A DNA stretch of 64,000 bases from Manduca sexta (GCF_014839805.1 NC_051138.1:4524983-4588982), one strand, 5' to 3'. Numbered from the stretch's first letter, positions 36,241 through 47,705 are shown. Numbers and translations are program-made. Notes: generated by a model from the letters alone, not told the origin.

Positions 36241-37214
36241 TGTATTGATACAATTTAATTTGTGCAAAAAAATATATTATTGTACCTTATAAGAGTGATC
36301 CAGCGATGTTTGTGTAAATATAAGTATACGTACATAGCTATTTCCAAATTTGAAGTATCCTCAACAGTTTTGTTTGGAATTATAGCACAACATTTTTTTG
36401 CTTCGGTCTTTCCCCCTCAACGATCCGCTTCCGTCTTCAACGTTTTTGGGCAGACTTCCGCCATTATGATTTTTTTATTTCAAAAGATGCCATTGAAATT
36501 AAATCCTATTATTTGTGAAGATACAACTCTGTATTCTACTTTAATTTATTTCATACAGTAGTGTTACTAATTATTATTGCACAGCGTAGAGCAACAAGAA
36601 GTTCAAGATTCGGTTCCCTGAATAAAAAACTTGTGCTTGCAATCTCATTGACTATAAAATCCACTACCAACGCTTTATCATGTCTGGAAATCAGGTATTC
36701 ACGCTATAAAAAATATAGCTGAACTCTATCAATTTGAAAATAGAGATGTTATTAGCAGTTACTTAAAAGCATCAGAGAACTAAAACTTAACAAATATAGT
36801 AAAACATTTCATACACTTTATAAACTAGTCTTTCAAAACATCGCCATTCCGAAGAACTCCGTATAATGTATAAAGCAAACAATATAGCAAAAGTCTAGAG
36901 CATTCGATAAACAGGAAACGAGACGTTTTGCATGGAACGAGACGCGGCGGGTGGTTTTAATATCCCACAGGAATAAACTGCAATTTCAGGAGCATCAGCA
37001 ATGAGCAAACAAAAATATTATAAGCTATAATAACAAACCGGTCTCCTCTAGACGCCACTTATAATAGTTCACGGTAAATAGCGCCATAACAATTTAATGC
37101 AAAGTTTCTGATGGCTTGAAATGCGTGCCTCAAGCTGCTTTGTGTTTGGCTTATACAATTTTTGTTTATATAACTCACTTAAGTATAAGCAGATGTTTAT
37201 ATTGTTAATTGTTT
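36241..37214. other. Unique DNA, nothing recognised
   Basis: A 99-codon frame (36262-36561) is open but without motifs or splice context. Confidence 0.45.
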
Positions 37215-37350
37215 TTTGTAGAGTCGTTTCCGTAGTTTAACTTCAATTAGGGCATAGGTTTAAGGGAGACAATCTAGTCTTAATGTAATTTAGTGTTTAA
37301 GTATTCTTTATAATGATTGTGTTCTGTGCTATGCCTTTGTTAAATAATAA
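37215..37350 (+). repeat. Repeat G copy with poly-A end
   Basis: TCAATTAGGGCATAGGTTTA, GAGACAATCTAGTCTTAATG, ATAATGATTGTGTTCTGTGC and a final AATAATAAAAAAAAG. It pairs with the reversed copy at 22100-22235. Confidence 0.65.
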
Positions 37351-37605
37351 AAAAAAGAATATATTTTATAAATTTTGCTGTTTGCGTTTCTGTTATGGAA
37401 GAAGTTTGTTGTCCTTCAACTGTTGTGTTTTTTATATGATTAGCTTTAGATTCAGTTATGTCATCTTGTAGATTAACTACCATATAAGTTAGCATTTGCT
37501 CATGTCTATGCTTCAGTAAAAGTTCTTTACCAAGATTAAAACAGTGCCTTGTAACTCTAAAACTCTAAATAGTACATTTTTATTACTTAACATTGAAATA
37601 AAAGG

Positions 37606-37862
37606 GTTTTTATATTATTATTTTCTCCTGATGTTTCGGAAATTTTATACCGTTCATGGGCATAGGAGGGACTGAGGTGATGATAGTCCGAAAAGTCATA
37701 AATACAATAACTACCTACATTTAACAATTACACAAAGTTTTATATTGTTTTAGCTATTAAACGTTGCATAGTCTTCGAAACATCGGAAGAAAATAATAAT
37801 ATAACAATCCGCCATATTTCAATGTCTCACTTTCGCGTACACTTAACAAATCATTATTCTTA
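37606..37862. repeat. Inverted pair of repeat F ends
   Basis: The left arm (about 37606-37735) is minus-strand F: TTCTCCTGATGTTTCGGAAA, GAGGGACTGAGGTGATGATA, ACTACCTACATTTAACAATT. The right arm (about 37748-37862) is plus-strand F: AGTCTTCGAAACATCGGAAG, AACAATCCGCCATATTTCAA, ATGTCTCACTTTCGCGTACA, AACAAATCATTATTC. About 12-25 bp separate the arms. Confidence 0.65.
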
Positions 37863-40023
37863 CTTAACATCATACAATTTAAGACAAACAACACTTTTCA
37901 GATCAATCATTGTGTTTATTGTATCAAAATATTTATCGGTAATACCCTATGCAAAGCAATATCAACTAATATTGACGCACATAACCGAAACGTGCAAAAT
38001 GACCGTCTGTGTCGGCTTCAAACTTCGCATCCCTTTGAAACTTCCACCAATCAACGGGCTTTATGATATTACATACGAAAATTTACATCGCAAACACTAA
38101 CAAGTTCCTATCAAAATTCCCCAATAGTTTCTCCTTAAAGGCTTACCTTTTGTAAACTAAAATGGGACGCAATCATCTTTAGGATTACACGGAGAGATTA
38201 CTAAACTATGCCTGTTACGCAATAGTCGGATTGCCCGCGGGCAGGCATCCCCTTTCGGTCCTCGTCAAATATTCCATAATCATTCGGTTTTAATTATTAT
38301 TGCAGTGGCTAAGTTTTGTTTGATGTATTGATTAAAGCGGTTGGCGAGTGCCATCGCGTATGTCAATAGATACTGTAATACCGTTGGGTCCGCACCACCC
38401 TGTGAATCAAAGAACTAGGGGCGTTCTGTTTGTGAGATTAATTTCAATATCACCGATTATTTTAGGTCTGGCGAGGAATTAAACGTACGTAGACTGTGAA
38501 ATAACAGGTATTGAAATCTGTTGAATGCGTTAATTAAAAACTGTAAATAGTATTTTTTATGTATAAATCGTACTGATGAATATTGATATTACTTTTTTAT
38601 TAATAATTATGGTATAAACAAACATTTTCAACATAAATTTCCGTGATAAAATTGTAGTAAAGCAGTTGTAAATAACAGTTTCAGATAAGCATTACATAAT
38701 AAAATATATCTAAACCAAACTTGTAGCGCGATATCATGCCTCGGCAATAAATATGGCGAATGCTCGTTACATTGAAAATTTCATATAATAGTACGTAAAC
38801 ACATCGGTGTAACATTGTCGCGAGTAGCAACTTTACGACGACATAAACATAAAAAACTCATCGGCCGCCAGAGAAAAATATGAAAATATCCCTAATATCA
38901 CTCGCATGTGTGGGAATAAAAGTTTTTCCATTTAGTTGTACAATGCTATTTCCCTATAGAAGTCGTAAACATGCGGCTAGCGTGGCCCTCTTTCCCTCCC
39001 GCCTCCCGGCTTAGCGAGGAAGTTAAATTTTATTCCAGTCTTTAGTAGCAGTGTGTCGGGAGAAAAATGTTGCGCTTCCCTGTCTATTAGCCGGCTAAAA
39101 TTAGAGGTAAAATTTTTAAAGGTAAATTATCTGTAAGAAAGCTTTGGAAGAAAATTTCTAGTTTATTATGAGTTTGAAATTTCTCGTCATTGTCTTAATG
39201 TTAACGGTAAGAACTTGTAGCCAAGCGGCGATTGTTAAATAAATTTTATCATGCTCCTTTTCGTGTACATTTTTTAAAGAAATGAAGTAGTTGTAAAAAC
39301 GATTATCTTTTACTTCATTTACCACACTTTCTCTATCTATTGTACGTGATTTTAAGGATATTTAGAACAATTCTTTTTCCATCTTCCGCTTCCCTCCCAA
39401 TAAAAGTAAAATAAAAAGCGTTCACGTAACAAAATAAAGAAATCTCATAAAACGGAGCGTAAATCTTCACCGTCTAATGAAAAACATTTTCCTTTACATT
39501 AAAAGCAATTTTTAATAATTATGTTATGTTACCCCAGATGTTTTGCGTTGTCTATCATTCGTGCTATTCGGGGTATCAGGAGGCTTGAGGTAAAGCCCCG
39601 GCAAATAACGTTATACCCCAAACGGTCCATAATGAGAGTTCATTGGATTACAGGTATATAAGCCCCAACAATAACCAAAAATGCACGTATACTTAAATAA
39701 CTCAGTCAATAATGTCTAATTTGGCCGCTGGGGCTGGATTCCATTGAGCCCTCTTCTGCACGGTTGTGGTTAGAAATGTTTATGGTTATTCTCATTACGT
39801 TAAACGTTACGAGAGTTTTGGGTTTATTTTTGAGATATAAACAGCGGATTGGGTTATAATTTTCAGCTTATAACGTAATCTTACCTTATAAATAGCGTAA
39901 ATAAGTTAGGGGCGGAATAATCAGAAAACGCCGTTTGATTTCCAGTATGGGGTAAGCAGTGTTAGTACCTATGGGATAACTGCATATATTATAATGCACT
40001 TTAGCGTATTTATGTATTAACGT
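37863..40023. other. Unique DNA, some GC-richer islands
   Basis: No repeat copy or gene recognised. The stretch 38,870-39,110 includes GC-richer, C/T-biased sequence (GGCCCTCTTTCCCTCCCGCC) that stands out from its AT-rich surroundings. It could be conserved non-coding DNA, but nothing in the sequence proves that. Confidence 0.4.
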
Positions 40024-40285
40024 TTTTTTTATTGCTTTGAATGACGAGACGAGCTTGCCATTCGTCTGATAGTTAGCGATATGACAGCCCATAAACAGTA
40101 GAAACACTCGCGCTCGCAATTCTGAGATATTAAGTCTAATTATGTCCAATAGTTACACTGGCTACAATGTTCTTCAAACGGGAACACATCAGTGACTACA
40201 TACTGCTGCTTGGCGGCGGAAATAGACATTGCGGCGGTGAGTACTCAAGCAAACTCTCACATATGAAAGACCTACTACAACTGGT
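40024..40285 (+). repeat. Repeat D copy, near full length
   Basis: TTTATTGCTTTGAATGACGA, CGAGCTTGCCATTCGTCTGA, CTACAATGTTCTTCAAACGG, CTGCTGCTTGGCGGCGGAAA and ACATATGAAAGACCTACTAC. The middle section is shortened compared with the copy at 56396. Confidence 0.8.
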
Positions 40286-40650
40286 AACCAGTAACTCCTT
40301 CAAACGGCAACAAATTAAACAAAAATACAATCATATAATTAGACACTTGTACAGACTTTCAACCTTCCCTTTGTCGTGTAATATTAATGCTTTTAAAGAA
40401 CAAAGGTTGTCGTAGTTGTTAAATATTTTCATACAATTTAATATTGGAAAGCGAGGAAAATAGACAGCGTACGAGACTGAACAATCATCTATTTATAACG
40501 CTTTGTCAGATAGTCTATGTAGCTCAGGTGACGTATCGGAACAATTTGCACTGACTCGGAGCACAAAATAAAATACGAAGACAAAAGGGCTGCTTAAAAT
40601 GATTTATTAAAATAATATAAAATTTTACTAAAAGGTTGATAAAATACTTA

Positions 40651-40908
40651 TTAGACTGCCTTGGGGGCGTAGACATATTGCGTATGCGGTATGACACTGC
40701 TCTGAGGTCCTGGGTTCGAATCCCAGGTTAGGCAGTAATATTGGGGTTTTGTACTCATTATCAGCCCTGAGTCTGTAATTTATACCTGATATGGCGATAG
40801 GCTCGCCCCCTGTGAAATCATGGGTTGGAACACACAGGCGAAAAGTGGGTGCCATTTTTACACCTCTGCCTACTTCCTCAGGGATAAAAGGCAGGAGTGT
40901 GTATAAAC
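40651..40908 (+). mobile_element. SINE-A copy, full length
   Basis: AGACTGCCTTGGGGGCGTAG, GCTCTGAGGTCCTGGGTTCG, a B-box-like GGTTCGAATCC, ATATGGCGATAGGCTCGCCC, CGAAAAGTGGGTGCCATTTT and CTCAGGGATAAAAGGCAGGA. The minus-strand open frame across it has no meaning. Confidence 0.88.
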
Positions 40909-41234
40909 AAATTACTAAATATAAAACTACTGCAATTTGAACACTTTTTAGAGCTCTAGGGTAGTTTACTGATATTCATTTTATTGGTTTAATATAAAAT
41001 TGAGTTAGTGGTTCGTCTCGGAGAGTCATGCCAGTCTATAGCATACAATGAGCAAGATAGACCGCCATAATTTTAGCAATCAAGTATGGAATCATTTGAG
41101 TTATTTCTTTCGGCTGACCTAATATAAAACCCAATAGCTAACCGCTACTTGTCCCTTTTGATTAAAACACCCTGGTTGGAGACACATATACTTACTATGG
41201 ACAAAAATATAAATATAACCTCATTGGTGGTGTT

Positions 41235-41470
41235 AATATTGAAAAAATATTATTCCGTACCTCCTGTACAATCCTGTCTTGTCTTCCTCCAAGTCCGCCA
41301 ACGGTTTCTGCAATAATGCACCACGCTCCATTTACACCTACAGCAATTTGTTTTGAATTTGCGTGCATTTTTCTGAACACGTAGATTCCTTTTTTCACTT
41401 CGCTGAAGCACTTTAAAAAAGATTTATCTTTGTTTGTCACGGGAAAACGTTTCGTTCGCTTGTGATTTTA
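41235..41470 (-). other. Unassigned minus-strand frame with a splice-donor-like end
   Basis: On the minus strand a frame is open through SFLKCFSEVKKGIYVFRKM and IIAETVGGLGGRQDRIVQEV. It meets CAGGAG/GTACGG, a plausible splice donor, near 41262. It is not one of the repeat families and its composition is more protein-like than neighbouring frames. I recognise no domain, and no acceptor or further exons were found. It could be a lone exon, an old transposase exon or chance. Confidence 0.2.
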
Positions 41471-41754
41471 GTTATTTTTGTGTTTTTCAAAAAGCCCACT
41501 TGGTTTATTTTATGTTATAAAGGGGTAGTTTTATTTAATTTTAACAATAAATAAATGTACGTTCACTAATATAGTATCTCAATTTTTTTTTTCGAAACAT
41601 ACAGGCATTTACATTTCTGTGTACCATAGTCTTCGATCTCACTTTTTACTATTCTGATAATTTATACCTTTAAATGATAGCTATATCAGTCCTTACTGAC
41701 TATAACTACCTCAATATATTGAAATAAAACTCCTTTTCCTTTACGGATTTTTGC

Positions 41755-42120
41755 GCGAACATCATTATCAGCCTATATCTTACCCATTGCTGGACATCGG
41801 CCTCCTCCAATATGCTCTATTTTACCTCATCTTCGGCCTGTCATATCCAGATTTTGTCAGTAACCTTACGCAGATCGTCGCTCCACCTACCTGTGTACCT
41901 ACGCCTATCTGTGTGTCTACCAGCTAGGTAGCTGGAGGGCGTCCTACAATGCATTTGTTGAGTCCACTCAAGAACTCGTTTACCCCATCGATTGTTAGTT
42001 CATCCACAGATATGCCCTGCCCACGGCCAATCCAGTTTGCTAATCCTGTGTCCTATGTCATTAACTTTGGTTCCCTTACGGATAAGCTCGTTACAAACTT
42101 TAACCTTTAGAGAAACTACG
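41755..42120 (-). pseudogene. Degraded LINE polyprotein C-terminus (RTE-like)
   Basis: The minus-strand translation reads TKVNDIGHRISKLDWPWAGH, then a stop, then RWGKRVLEWTQQ and RRYTGRWSDDLRKVTDKIW. This order of WAGH, RWGKRVLEW and RW(S/T)DDL(R/V)K blocks is typical of the C-terminal part of RTE-like retrotransposon polyproteins. Internal stops make it non-functional. The 3' end is GGCCGATGTCCAGCAATGGG and TAGGCTGATAATGATG. No RT core is retained. It belongs to another subfamily than the element at 26646. Confidence 0.75.
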
Positions 42121-42568
42121 AGCATAGCACACACATTTTTCGCGATATTTTTTAATGTATAATCCTAATGTTTCATAGATTGCAGACTGAGTCAATATTG
42201 GGATTAAACACAAACAAATTTGTCGCGATAAAACCCGTGAGGCAATTTTATTTTAATTCACAAAAACATATACCATAACCAATACATGTTCATAATACAT
42301 ATTGTGTATAATTTTATTATGCAAATAAAACACACTTATCATACATTAACACTAACTCCAAATTCAAACTACGTAAACGAACAATAAACTAGCGATTTTA
42401 TCAAATATTCTTTGACTGTTAACAATACACAAAGCTAAATACAATATCATAGCGGTGCTATCTTAACCCGCCCTTTGTTTAGCATATTTATTGGATTACA
42501 AATTAAAACAATCACGATAAATTTGTTCGACGATTGCAAAGCTGTGGTACATGTTTTAGAGTTGTTTG

Positions 42569-42995
42569 AAACTAGCTTTTGCTCGCAGTTTCTATTGTTC
42601 TATTAAAGATCCCCTTATTATTTTTCTCCAGAAAAAAATATTTTAGTCTTAGATAGCCAATGTATCAAACGGAGCATTAATGAAAAATGTTGCATAAACA
42701 TGGGAATAATATTCCTTTTCAGAGCTACCGTTGCGTGCGCTGCGTTTACGGTAAACGGTTAAAATTTCGCTATAAAGTATGACGGAATTGTTCCTCTTAA
42801 AAAGTTCTAAAAATATATTTTAAAACGTAGTCACTCGCCGCCTCTGACTGTCTGAACGCGATAAACTCAAAACTTCCCAACGAAATTCGTTAAAATTTGG
42901 TAAGAAGATAGTTTAAGACATTGGAAAGGAAATAAATTACTTTCTTACGAAAAATCTTTTACGCGGGCGAAGACGCGAGCAAAAGCGAGTTAATT
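42569..42995. repeat. Two repeat C pieces in opposite orientation
   Basis: A short plus-strand 5' piece (AACTAGCTTTTGCTCGCAGT, 42569-42640) is followed about 200 bp later by a longer minus-strand piece (42838-42995) with GACTGTCTGAACGCGATAAA, TTGGTAAGAAGATAGTTTAA and ACGCGAGCAAAAGCGAGT. Confidence 0.65.
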
Positions 42996-43852
42996 ATAAA
43001 ATAACTAAATATTATGAAGATAAAAAATCACGGTTCAAAACAGTCAAGCATCTTGTTTCGTCATATATTTCTGTACAAAAAAGATATTTTAAATAATCAT
43101 ACGAGCATAACACAATATTTATTTATTTACTCATAATTAGGACAACCAGTAGTTGTTACATTATAAATAGCTTCAATAAAATATAACAGTAATAATAAGT
43201 TTAAAAGCACAACATTTTAAGGTGTCACAGCATGCATTGACAAAAAAAAATAACAGCACACATATTAATATTAACTAGACATACATATTAAAATAAATAA
43301 CAATCATATCCGCAAATACTTCACGGAACAGCAATACCTCTTGTTTACCGTTTTGTAAAACCCCATAGCATTATGTTGATGGCCGCCATAACGGTTGAAA
43401 TATTTACGAATCTAACCAACAGACCTTATGATAAATCGGATATGTTCGCGCCCATTGGCCACGTCTGAATAAAGATGGCGACGACTGCGTCATATTTCAA
43501 ATGAATTGTAGTCTGTGGCAATGGGCTTTAAAAAAATGATGTGTATTTCAATAGACCAATCGGTTTGAACAAACGAAAAATTTACGTGATGTTTTTGTTA
43601 TTGGACAAATGGATTCGATTATGTAATATTAGTGTTGAAGTAATGTAGTTAATGTTGTTAATAAATATATTTTGTGGGATGATACGCGATATTTTTCTTA
43701 GTGGGACACGTTACCTCTTTGAATCGTAACTCAATAACAATACATCCTTTTTTACTTTGTTTTTTTATTTACATAATACTATTTTTTTATTTAGACTGGT
43801 GATTTTAAGGTATACTTTTATATATATATATATTTAGAAAATAACATTCATA
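42996..43852. other. AT-rich DNA with a LINE-end-like patch
   Basis: About 43120-43310 is A-rich with TTTATTTATTTACTCATAAT and resembles a reversed LINE 3' end. A TA microsatellite lies at about 43821-43834. No gene. Confidence 0.4.
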
Positions 43853-44081
43853 ATAATATTAACCCCGTATTAAATACTCCCGCTGCTGCAAGGGCTCCCT
43901 CTACTCCTAAGAGGTATTAGGCTATAAATTCTTATATATACAGAACTTCCCAGGTATGCAGAATTCCTCACGATGTTTTCCTTAATCGTTAAGCGATAAT
44001 TCCCAAAAATGCTCACATAACTTCAAAAGTCCCTAAAATTACAACCTGCAGACATTCGTCTCGGCAGTCCGTTCCGCTTCC
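43853..44081 (-). mobile_element. SINE-B copy, minus strand, diverged
   Basis: AACCCCGTATTAAATACTCC, CTACTCCTAAGAGGTATTAG, CCTCACGATGTTTTCCTTAA and GACATTCGTCTCGGCAGTCC. It lacks the very end of the head. Confidence 0.75.
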
Positions 44082-44129
44082 AACATATTTTTATTACATC
44101 TATACATATTATAAAACAGAGTTCCCTTT

Positions 44130-44575
44130 TCTGTCTGTCTATATATTATAGATTTTCTCAAAATCTACTGAACGAATTTTTATGAAATTTGGTAAGGAGG
44201 TAGTTTAAGACCCTGAGAGGGTTATAGACAACCTGGGAATTGAAAACTGGGAAACCTGGGAATTCTTTGTGAATTTATCGTTCGCTTTAACGGTGAAGGA
44301 AAACATCGTAAGTTAACCTGCATACCTGAGAAGTTTTCTATAGGAATTTCGAAGGTATGTAAAGTCTACCAATCCGCACTAGGCCAGCGTGGTGGATTAA
44401 GGCCTAATCCCTCTCAGTAGTAGAGGAGGCCCGTGCTCAGCAGTGGGCAGGTATATAATACAGGGCTGATATTATTATTATTATTTATATTATAACCTGG
44501 GAACATTTATATAGGAACTTTTACCCCGGAAAACTCCTTTATGCAGGTGAAGATGCAAACAAAAGCTATTATTAT
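44130..44575 (-). repeat. Repeat C copy, minus, interrupted by a SINE-B
   Basis: Left part: AAAATCTACTGAACGAATTT, GAAATTTGGTAAGGAGGTAG, GAGGGTTATAGACAACC. Right part after the SINE: AGGAACTTTTACCCCGGAAA, ACTCCTTTATGCAGGTGAAG, GCAAACAAAAGCTATTATTA. Together they make one ordinary minus-strand C copy. Confidence 0.8.
44263..44493 (+). mobile_element. 5'-truncated SINE-B with 10-bp target duplication
   Basis: Starts in the SINE body (TTCTTTGTGAATTTATCGTT), and runs through TTAACGGTGAAGGAAAACAT, CACTAGGCCAGCGTGGTGGA and GTGCTCAGCAGTGGGCAGGT to an ATT-rich tail. AACCTGGGAA occurs at 44253-44262 and 44494-44503. A 5' truncation together with a target duplication is the signature of target-primed reverse transcription. 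Confidence 0.88.
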
Positions 44576-45411
44576 GTACAAACTTTTTTCTGTTTGGTGT
44601 TATCTTGGTCACTGTCCCCCTTCGTTATGAAATTGCCAATACTCTTGGTTTAAGTTGTTCCTTTTCACGTGTTCATTGGTTCTCGTGTATTTCTCTGTAC
44701 CAGCTATGGACAACCTCAACCACCGAGCTCAAACAAAGTTACCACCACACTTCTAAAATATTACTACCATTAAGAAATTTACCCAAGATGACTTAAAGTG
44801 GATACTAATGTTATAAAATTTAAATTGTGAATACTTTTTATTTCAATATTAATTTAAAATTGCGTGTTTAGACATAAGTAACTTAATGGCTTTCCATTGT
44901 CACACAATAACTATGACGTCTTTGTGGCCCATAAAAAAAGTTTAGAAGGTACATCTGCCCTAAACCTTTAAGTTTGCGTTTTGTGAGCCGTTTTTAACAT
45001 AGCGCACACATAGAGTATCCCCAATATCCAAAAATTCCACACATTCAAAAGAAATCATTTTTCATATCGCAATCGTCAGCTATATCGCTACCCTCACTCA
45101 TTAACAATGGATTTTCGCCCGGTGTTCGCGCGAAGACCCTCCAGGATTATCGGGATAAGTCCCTGGAACAATACGCAGTACACTTACCTCATCTCACCTA
45201 CTGGCCATTGTACAACTCATTGTTTCTACACACTGCCAAGAAAGAACACCGAGTAATCTTATTTCTTACTAATATTATAGATATGAAAGTTTAAAAAAAT
45301 GTTTGAATGATAGAAGATAACATAGAAACACCTGAACAGTTTTAAATGAAATTTAGCACACGGATAGATCATGTCTTGGATTGACACATATATTTGATTC
45401 CTGTAATTTGC
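44576..45411. other. Unique DNA, no gene recognised
   Basis: No motif-bearing frame. About 45290-45411 (AACACCTGAACAGTTTTAAA, TTTAGCACACGGATAGATCA) probably belongs to the same dispersed repeat as the hairpin at 45412. Confidence 0.4.
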
Positions 45412-45449
45412 ATCCAAGGGAATTAATGGATTTTTTAATTCCCTTGGAT
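45412..45449. repeat. Perfect 15-bp hairpin
   Basis: ATCCAAGGGAATTAA (45412-45426) and its exact reverse complement (45435-45449) enclose an 8-nt loop, TGGATTTT. The flanks suggest that it lies inside a dispersed repeat. There is no host gene nearby, so it is more likely an element feature than a terminator or regulatory hairpin. Confidence 0.75.
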
Positions 45450-45594
45450 CTGATCTTTTTAATTGATGGTGCTGGCGTAGTACAAGTGGCTATGAATAGC
45501 CAGTTTTGAAAGCAATTTTGTAGCGAAAAAAAACATTCACGCACCCGAGCCCCGAGCAACACCTATTTAACCATACATATTGTGTATAAAAGAG

Positions 45595-45735
45595 CCGTGT
45601 TTTTTTTTTGTTTTTGATCGTAGCTCGGCAAAGTGTAACTACACCTGATTTTAAGCGAAGTGAAAACCAATAAAGGTGTCTAACGGCGATCGACACAGTC
45701 ATGCCGACCTGCATAATTGCTGTTTCACGCTCCGC
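45595..45735 (-). repeat. Possible poly-A-ended retroelement end
   Basis: A T-rich run (TTTTTTTTTTGTTTTTGATC) precedes TAGCTCGGCAAAGTGTAACT and GACACAGTCATGCCGACCTG. A minus-strand element ending in poly-A would look like this, but I recognise no family and found no second copy. Confidence 0.3.
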
Positions 45736-45896
45736 TTAAAGGACCGAAAGTTATAGAAAGAAGGTAGACTATTGTTTATAATGTACAATTTCTTTGCAAT
45801 ATTTTATAAGATAATATTCCGACTTAGATCAAAATAATAATAATGTAAAACAGCGGTTTTTATTCCATTGTTGTTCTAGTAATAGCGTACTTTAAC

Positions 45897-45985
45897 TGTG
45901 GCGTCCCAGGATAGATTCCCAGGCCAGGCAAATTGACACTGCATTTCTCTCCTCAATTTTAACCTAGAATCTGGAACTAAATATT
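45897..45985 (+). mobile_element. Degraded SINE-A fragment
   Basis: GTGGCGTCCCAGGATAGATT, CCCAGGCCAGGCAAATTGAC and AACCTAGAATCTGGAACTAA follow the SINE-A order with many changes. Confidence 0.45.
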
Positions 45986-46271
45986 AATTGTAAAATTGTG
46001 CGGTCATTCATATTTTAGTTGCATTAAATTCTACACGCTCGTGTGTAAAACTCACTGACCAGCTTCAAAACAAAGATGAGTCAATATGAAATTCCCTAAT
46101 TAGACAGGACTACACACCCTTCTGATCCGGACCCAATTACTGAGCTAATATGCCAATTAGAGCCATCGAACTTTACAGTTATAAACTCCCTTTTGACTAC
46201 ATGAATGGTCGGAACGAGAACAGCTTATTGGTACTTGGTTAATGCTAGGTATAAATATTTATATTTTACTA

Positions 46272-46470
46272 GTTTTTGACTGCGGCTCTGCTTGCGTGAA
46301 AAAGTTTTTCCAGGACGAATATTTTCCTGTGATACAAGTAACCCCAAGAAGTAATGTTATTAGGAGCTTGCTATTAGTGCAAAAATATCAAATTCGGTTC
46401 AGTAGTTTCTGAAATAAGCGCGGTCAAACAAACAAACTCTTTAGCTGTATATAATAGTATAGGTATATAT
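46272..46470 (+). repeat. Repeat C copy
   Basis: TAGTTTTTGACTGCGGCTCT, GTTTTTCCAGGACGAATATT, AATTCGGTTCAGTAGTTTCT, GCGGTCAAACAAACAAACTC and TATATAATAGTATAGG. Confidence 0.75.
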
Positions 46471-46544
46471 GGGGTTTGCAGTATGTCGGGTTATGTAGAA
46501 AGAGATGAAGAACCAAAATTTTTTATTATCCAATGTTTTTTTTC

Positions 46545-46803
46545 ACTTCAGTTTAATGATGAGACGATGACTGATGGTAAACGATACGACCGATACGATA
46601 TTGATTTTCTCAATCAAAATCTACTGAACGGATTTGTAGGAAATTTGGTATGGAGATAGTTAAAGACTCTGGGAAGGTTATAGGCTACTTTCTATCCCGG
46701 AAAAATATATAGTGGGACTTTTATCCCGGAAAACTCCTTCCAGCGAGCGGAGTCGCGAGCAAAAAGCTAGCGTACATACACGAGAGACCTATCACCAGTA
46801 ATC
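46545..46803. repeat. Repeat C inside a shortened repeat D
   Basis: A plus-strand D start (GATGAGACGATGACTGATGG, TAAACGATACGACCG) gives way at about 46598 to a minus-strand C copy: AATCAAAATCTACTGAACGG, CTATCCCGGAAAAATATATA, GGAGTCGCGAGCAAAAAGCT. The D end (CACGAGAGACCTATCACCAG) resumes at about 46780. The D middle is missing, so an insertion with deletion is likely. Confidence 0.6.
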
Positions 46804-46949
46804 TTAAAAACATCAGTTAGTTAAGTATCAGACTATTTTTAACATAAATTTTATTAATGACTAACTTCGCTTAGGGCTACTAGATGGATGCCTTATCCCC
46901 AATTATAATTAACTAAAAATAGTCAATGCTATTAGTAGATAATATTCAA

Positions 46950-47032
46950 TCAATCAATCAGCCTGTCTCCGTTCACTGCTGAACGTAGGCCTCCCTAAGT
47001 AAACGCCAACCATCCCAGTCTTAGCAGCCCGC
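46950..47032 (-). mobile_element. LINE/SINE terminal remnant
   Basis: CAATCAATCAGCCTGTCTCC, GTTCACTGCTGAACGTAGGC and CTCCC read as a reversed RTE-type 3' end (compare GGCCTATGTTCAGCAGTGGG at 29860). No coding part remains. Confidence 0.5.
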
Positions 47033-47488
47033 ATACTATTATAGCTTAATATCATATCTTAGAATAAAATAAATTCTTAGAACCAGTTCTGTATTTTCAA
47101 AGATTAAACATGGCTAACAAACTCACAAACTAAATAGAAAAGACAAATCAAAGAGCAAACATCCAAAATCTTGATAATCGCAGTCACGTCAGATAAGTTC
47201 AACCAAGACGATTTCCCAGAGGAATTGAGACTGACAAAACGGAGATATCTAATTACAAATTCGATCCGTCCAATAAATATTCCAATGGCATTAAATTTGC
47301 ATAATAGCGACCACGTTGGCAATATCAGATACAGCAGTCCCAATATACAATGTTTTCATGTTTGTTCTTGTAGATTTTATATTTATAAAAAACATAAATA
47401 ATATTGCGTACAAGAGATGCATTTTAAGAATTAGTGTCTTTTAGAGGTTTATTTAGAGTTTTTGATAAATTTAATGCGAAAAATTTTC

Positions 47489-47705
47489 AGGATGGATGGA
47501 TGTATGTTTGTTCCTCTTTCACGAAAAAACGGATTTGAACGAAACTTTACCGTTATATTGGTTATACATCAGAATAACACATAGGCTACAATTTAAAATA
47601 ATTTTGTGTAATTTGGTCATAATATAACGACACATATCAAGTATCGCGAAAAAATGTATCCCGGAAAACTCCTGCACGCATGCAAAGCCGCGAGCAAAAG
47701 CTGGT
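47489..47705 (-). repeat. Repeat C copy, minus strand
   Basis: GATGGATGGATGTATGTTTG, ACGGATTTGAACGAAACTTT, CATCAGAATAACACATAGGC, ATGTATCCCGGAAAACTCCT and CAAAGCCGCGAGCAAAAGCT. Confidence 0.75.

Noticed and set aside
37660..37715. A hammerhead-ribozyme-like core in repeat F (CTGAGGTGATGATAGTCCGAAA)-type wording
   Set aside because: The invariant CUGANGA box is not intact, the stem pairing is poor and other F copies diverge exactly there, so the likeness is not convincing.
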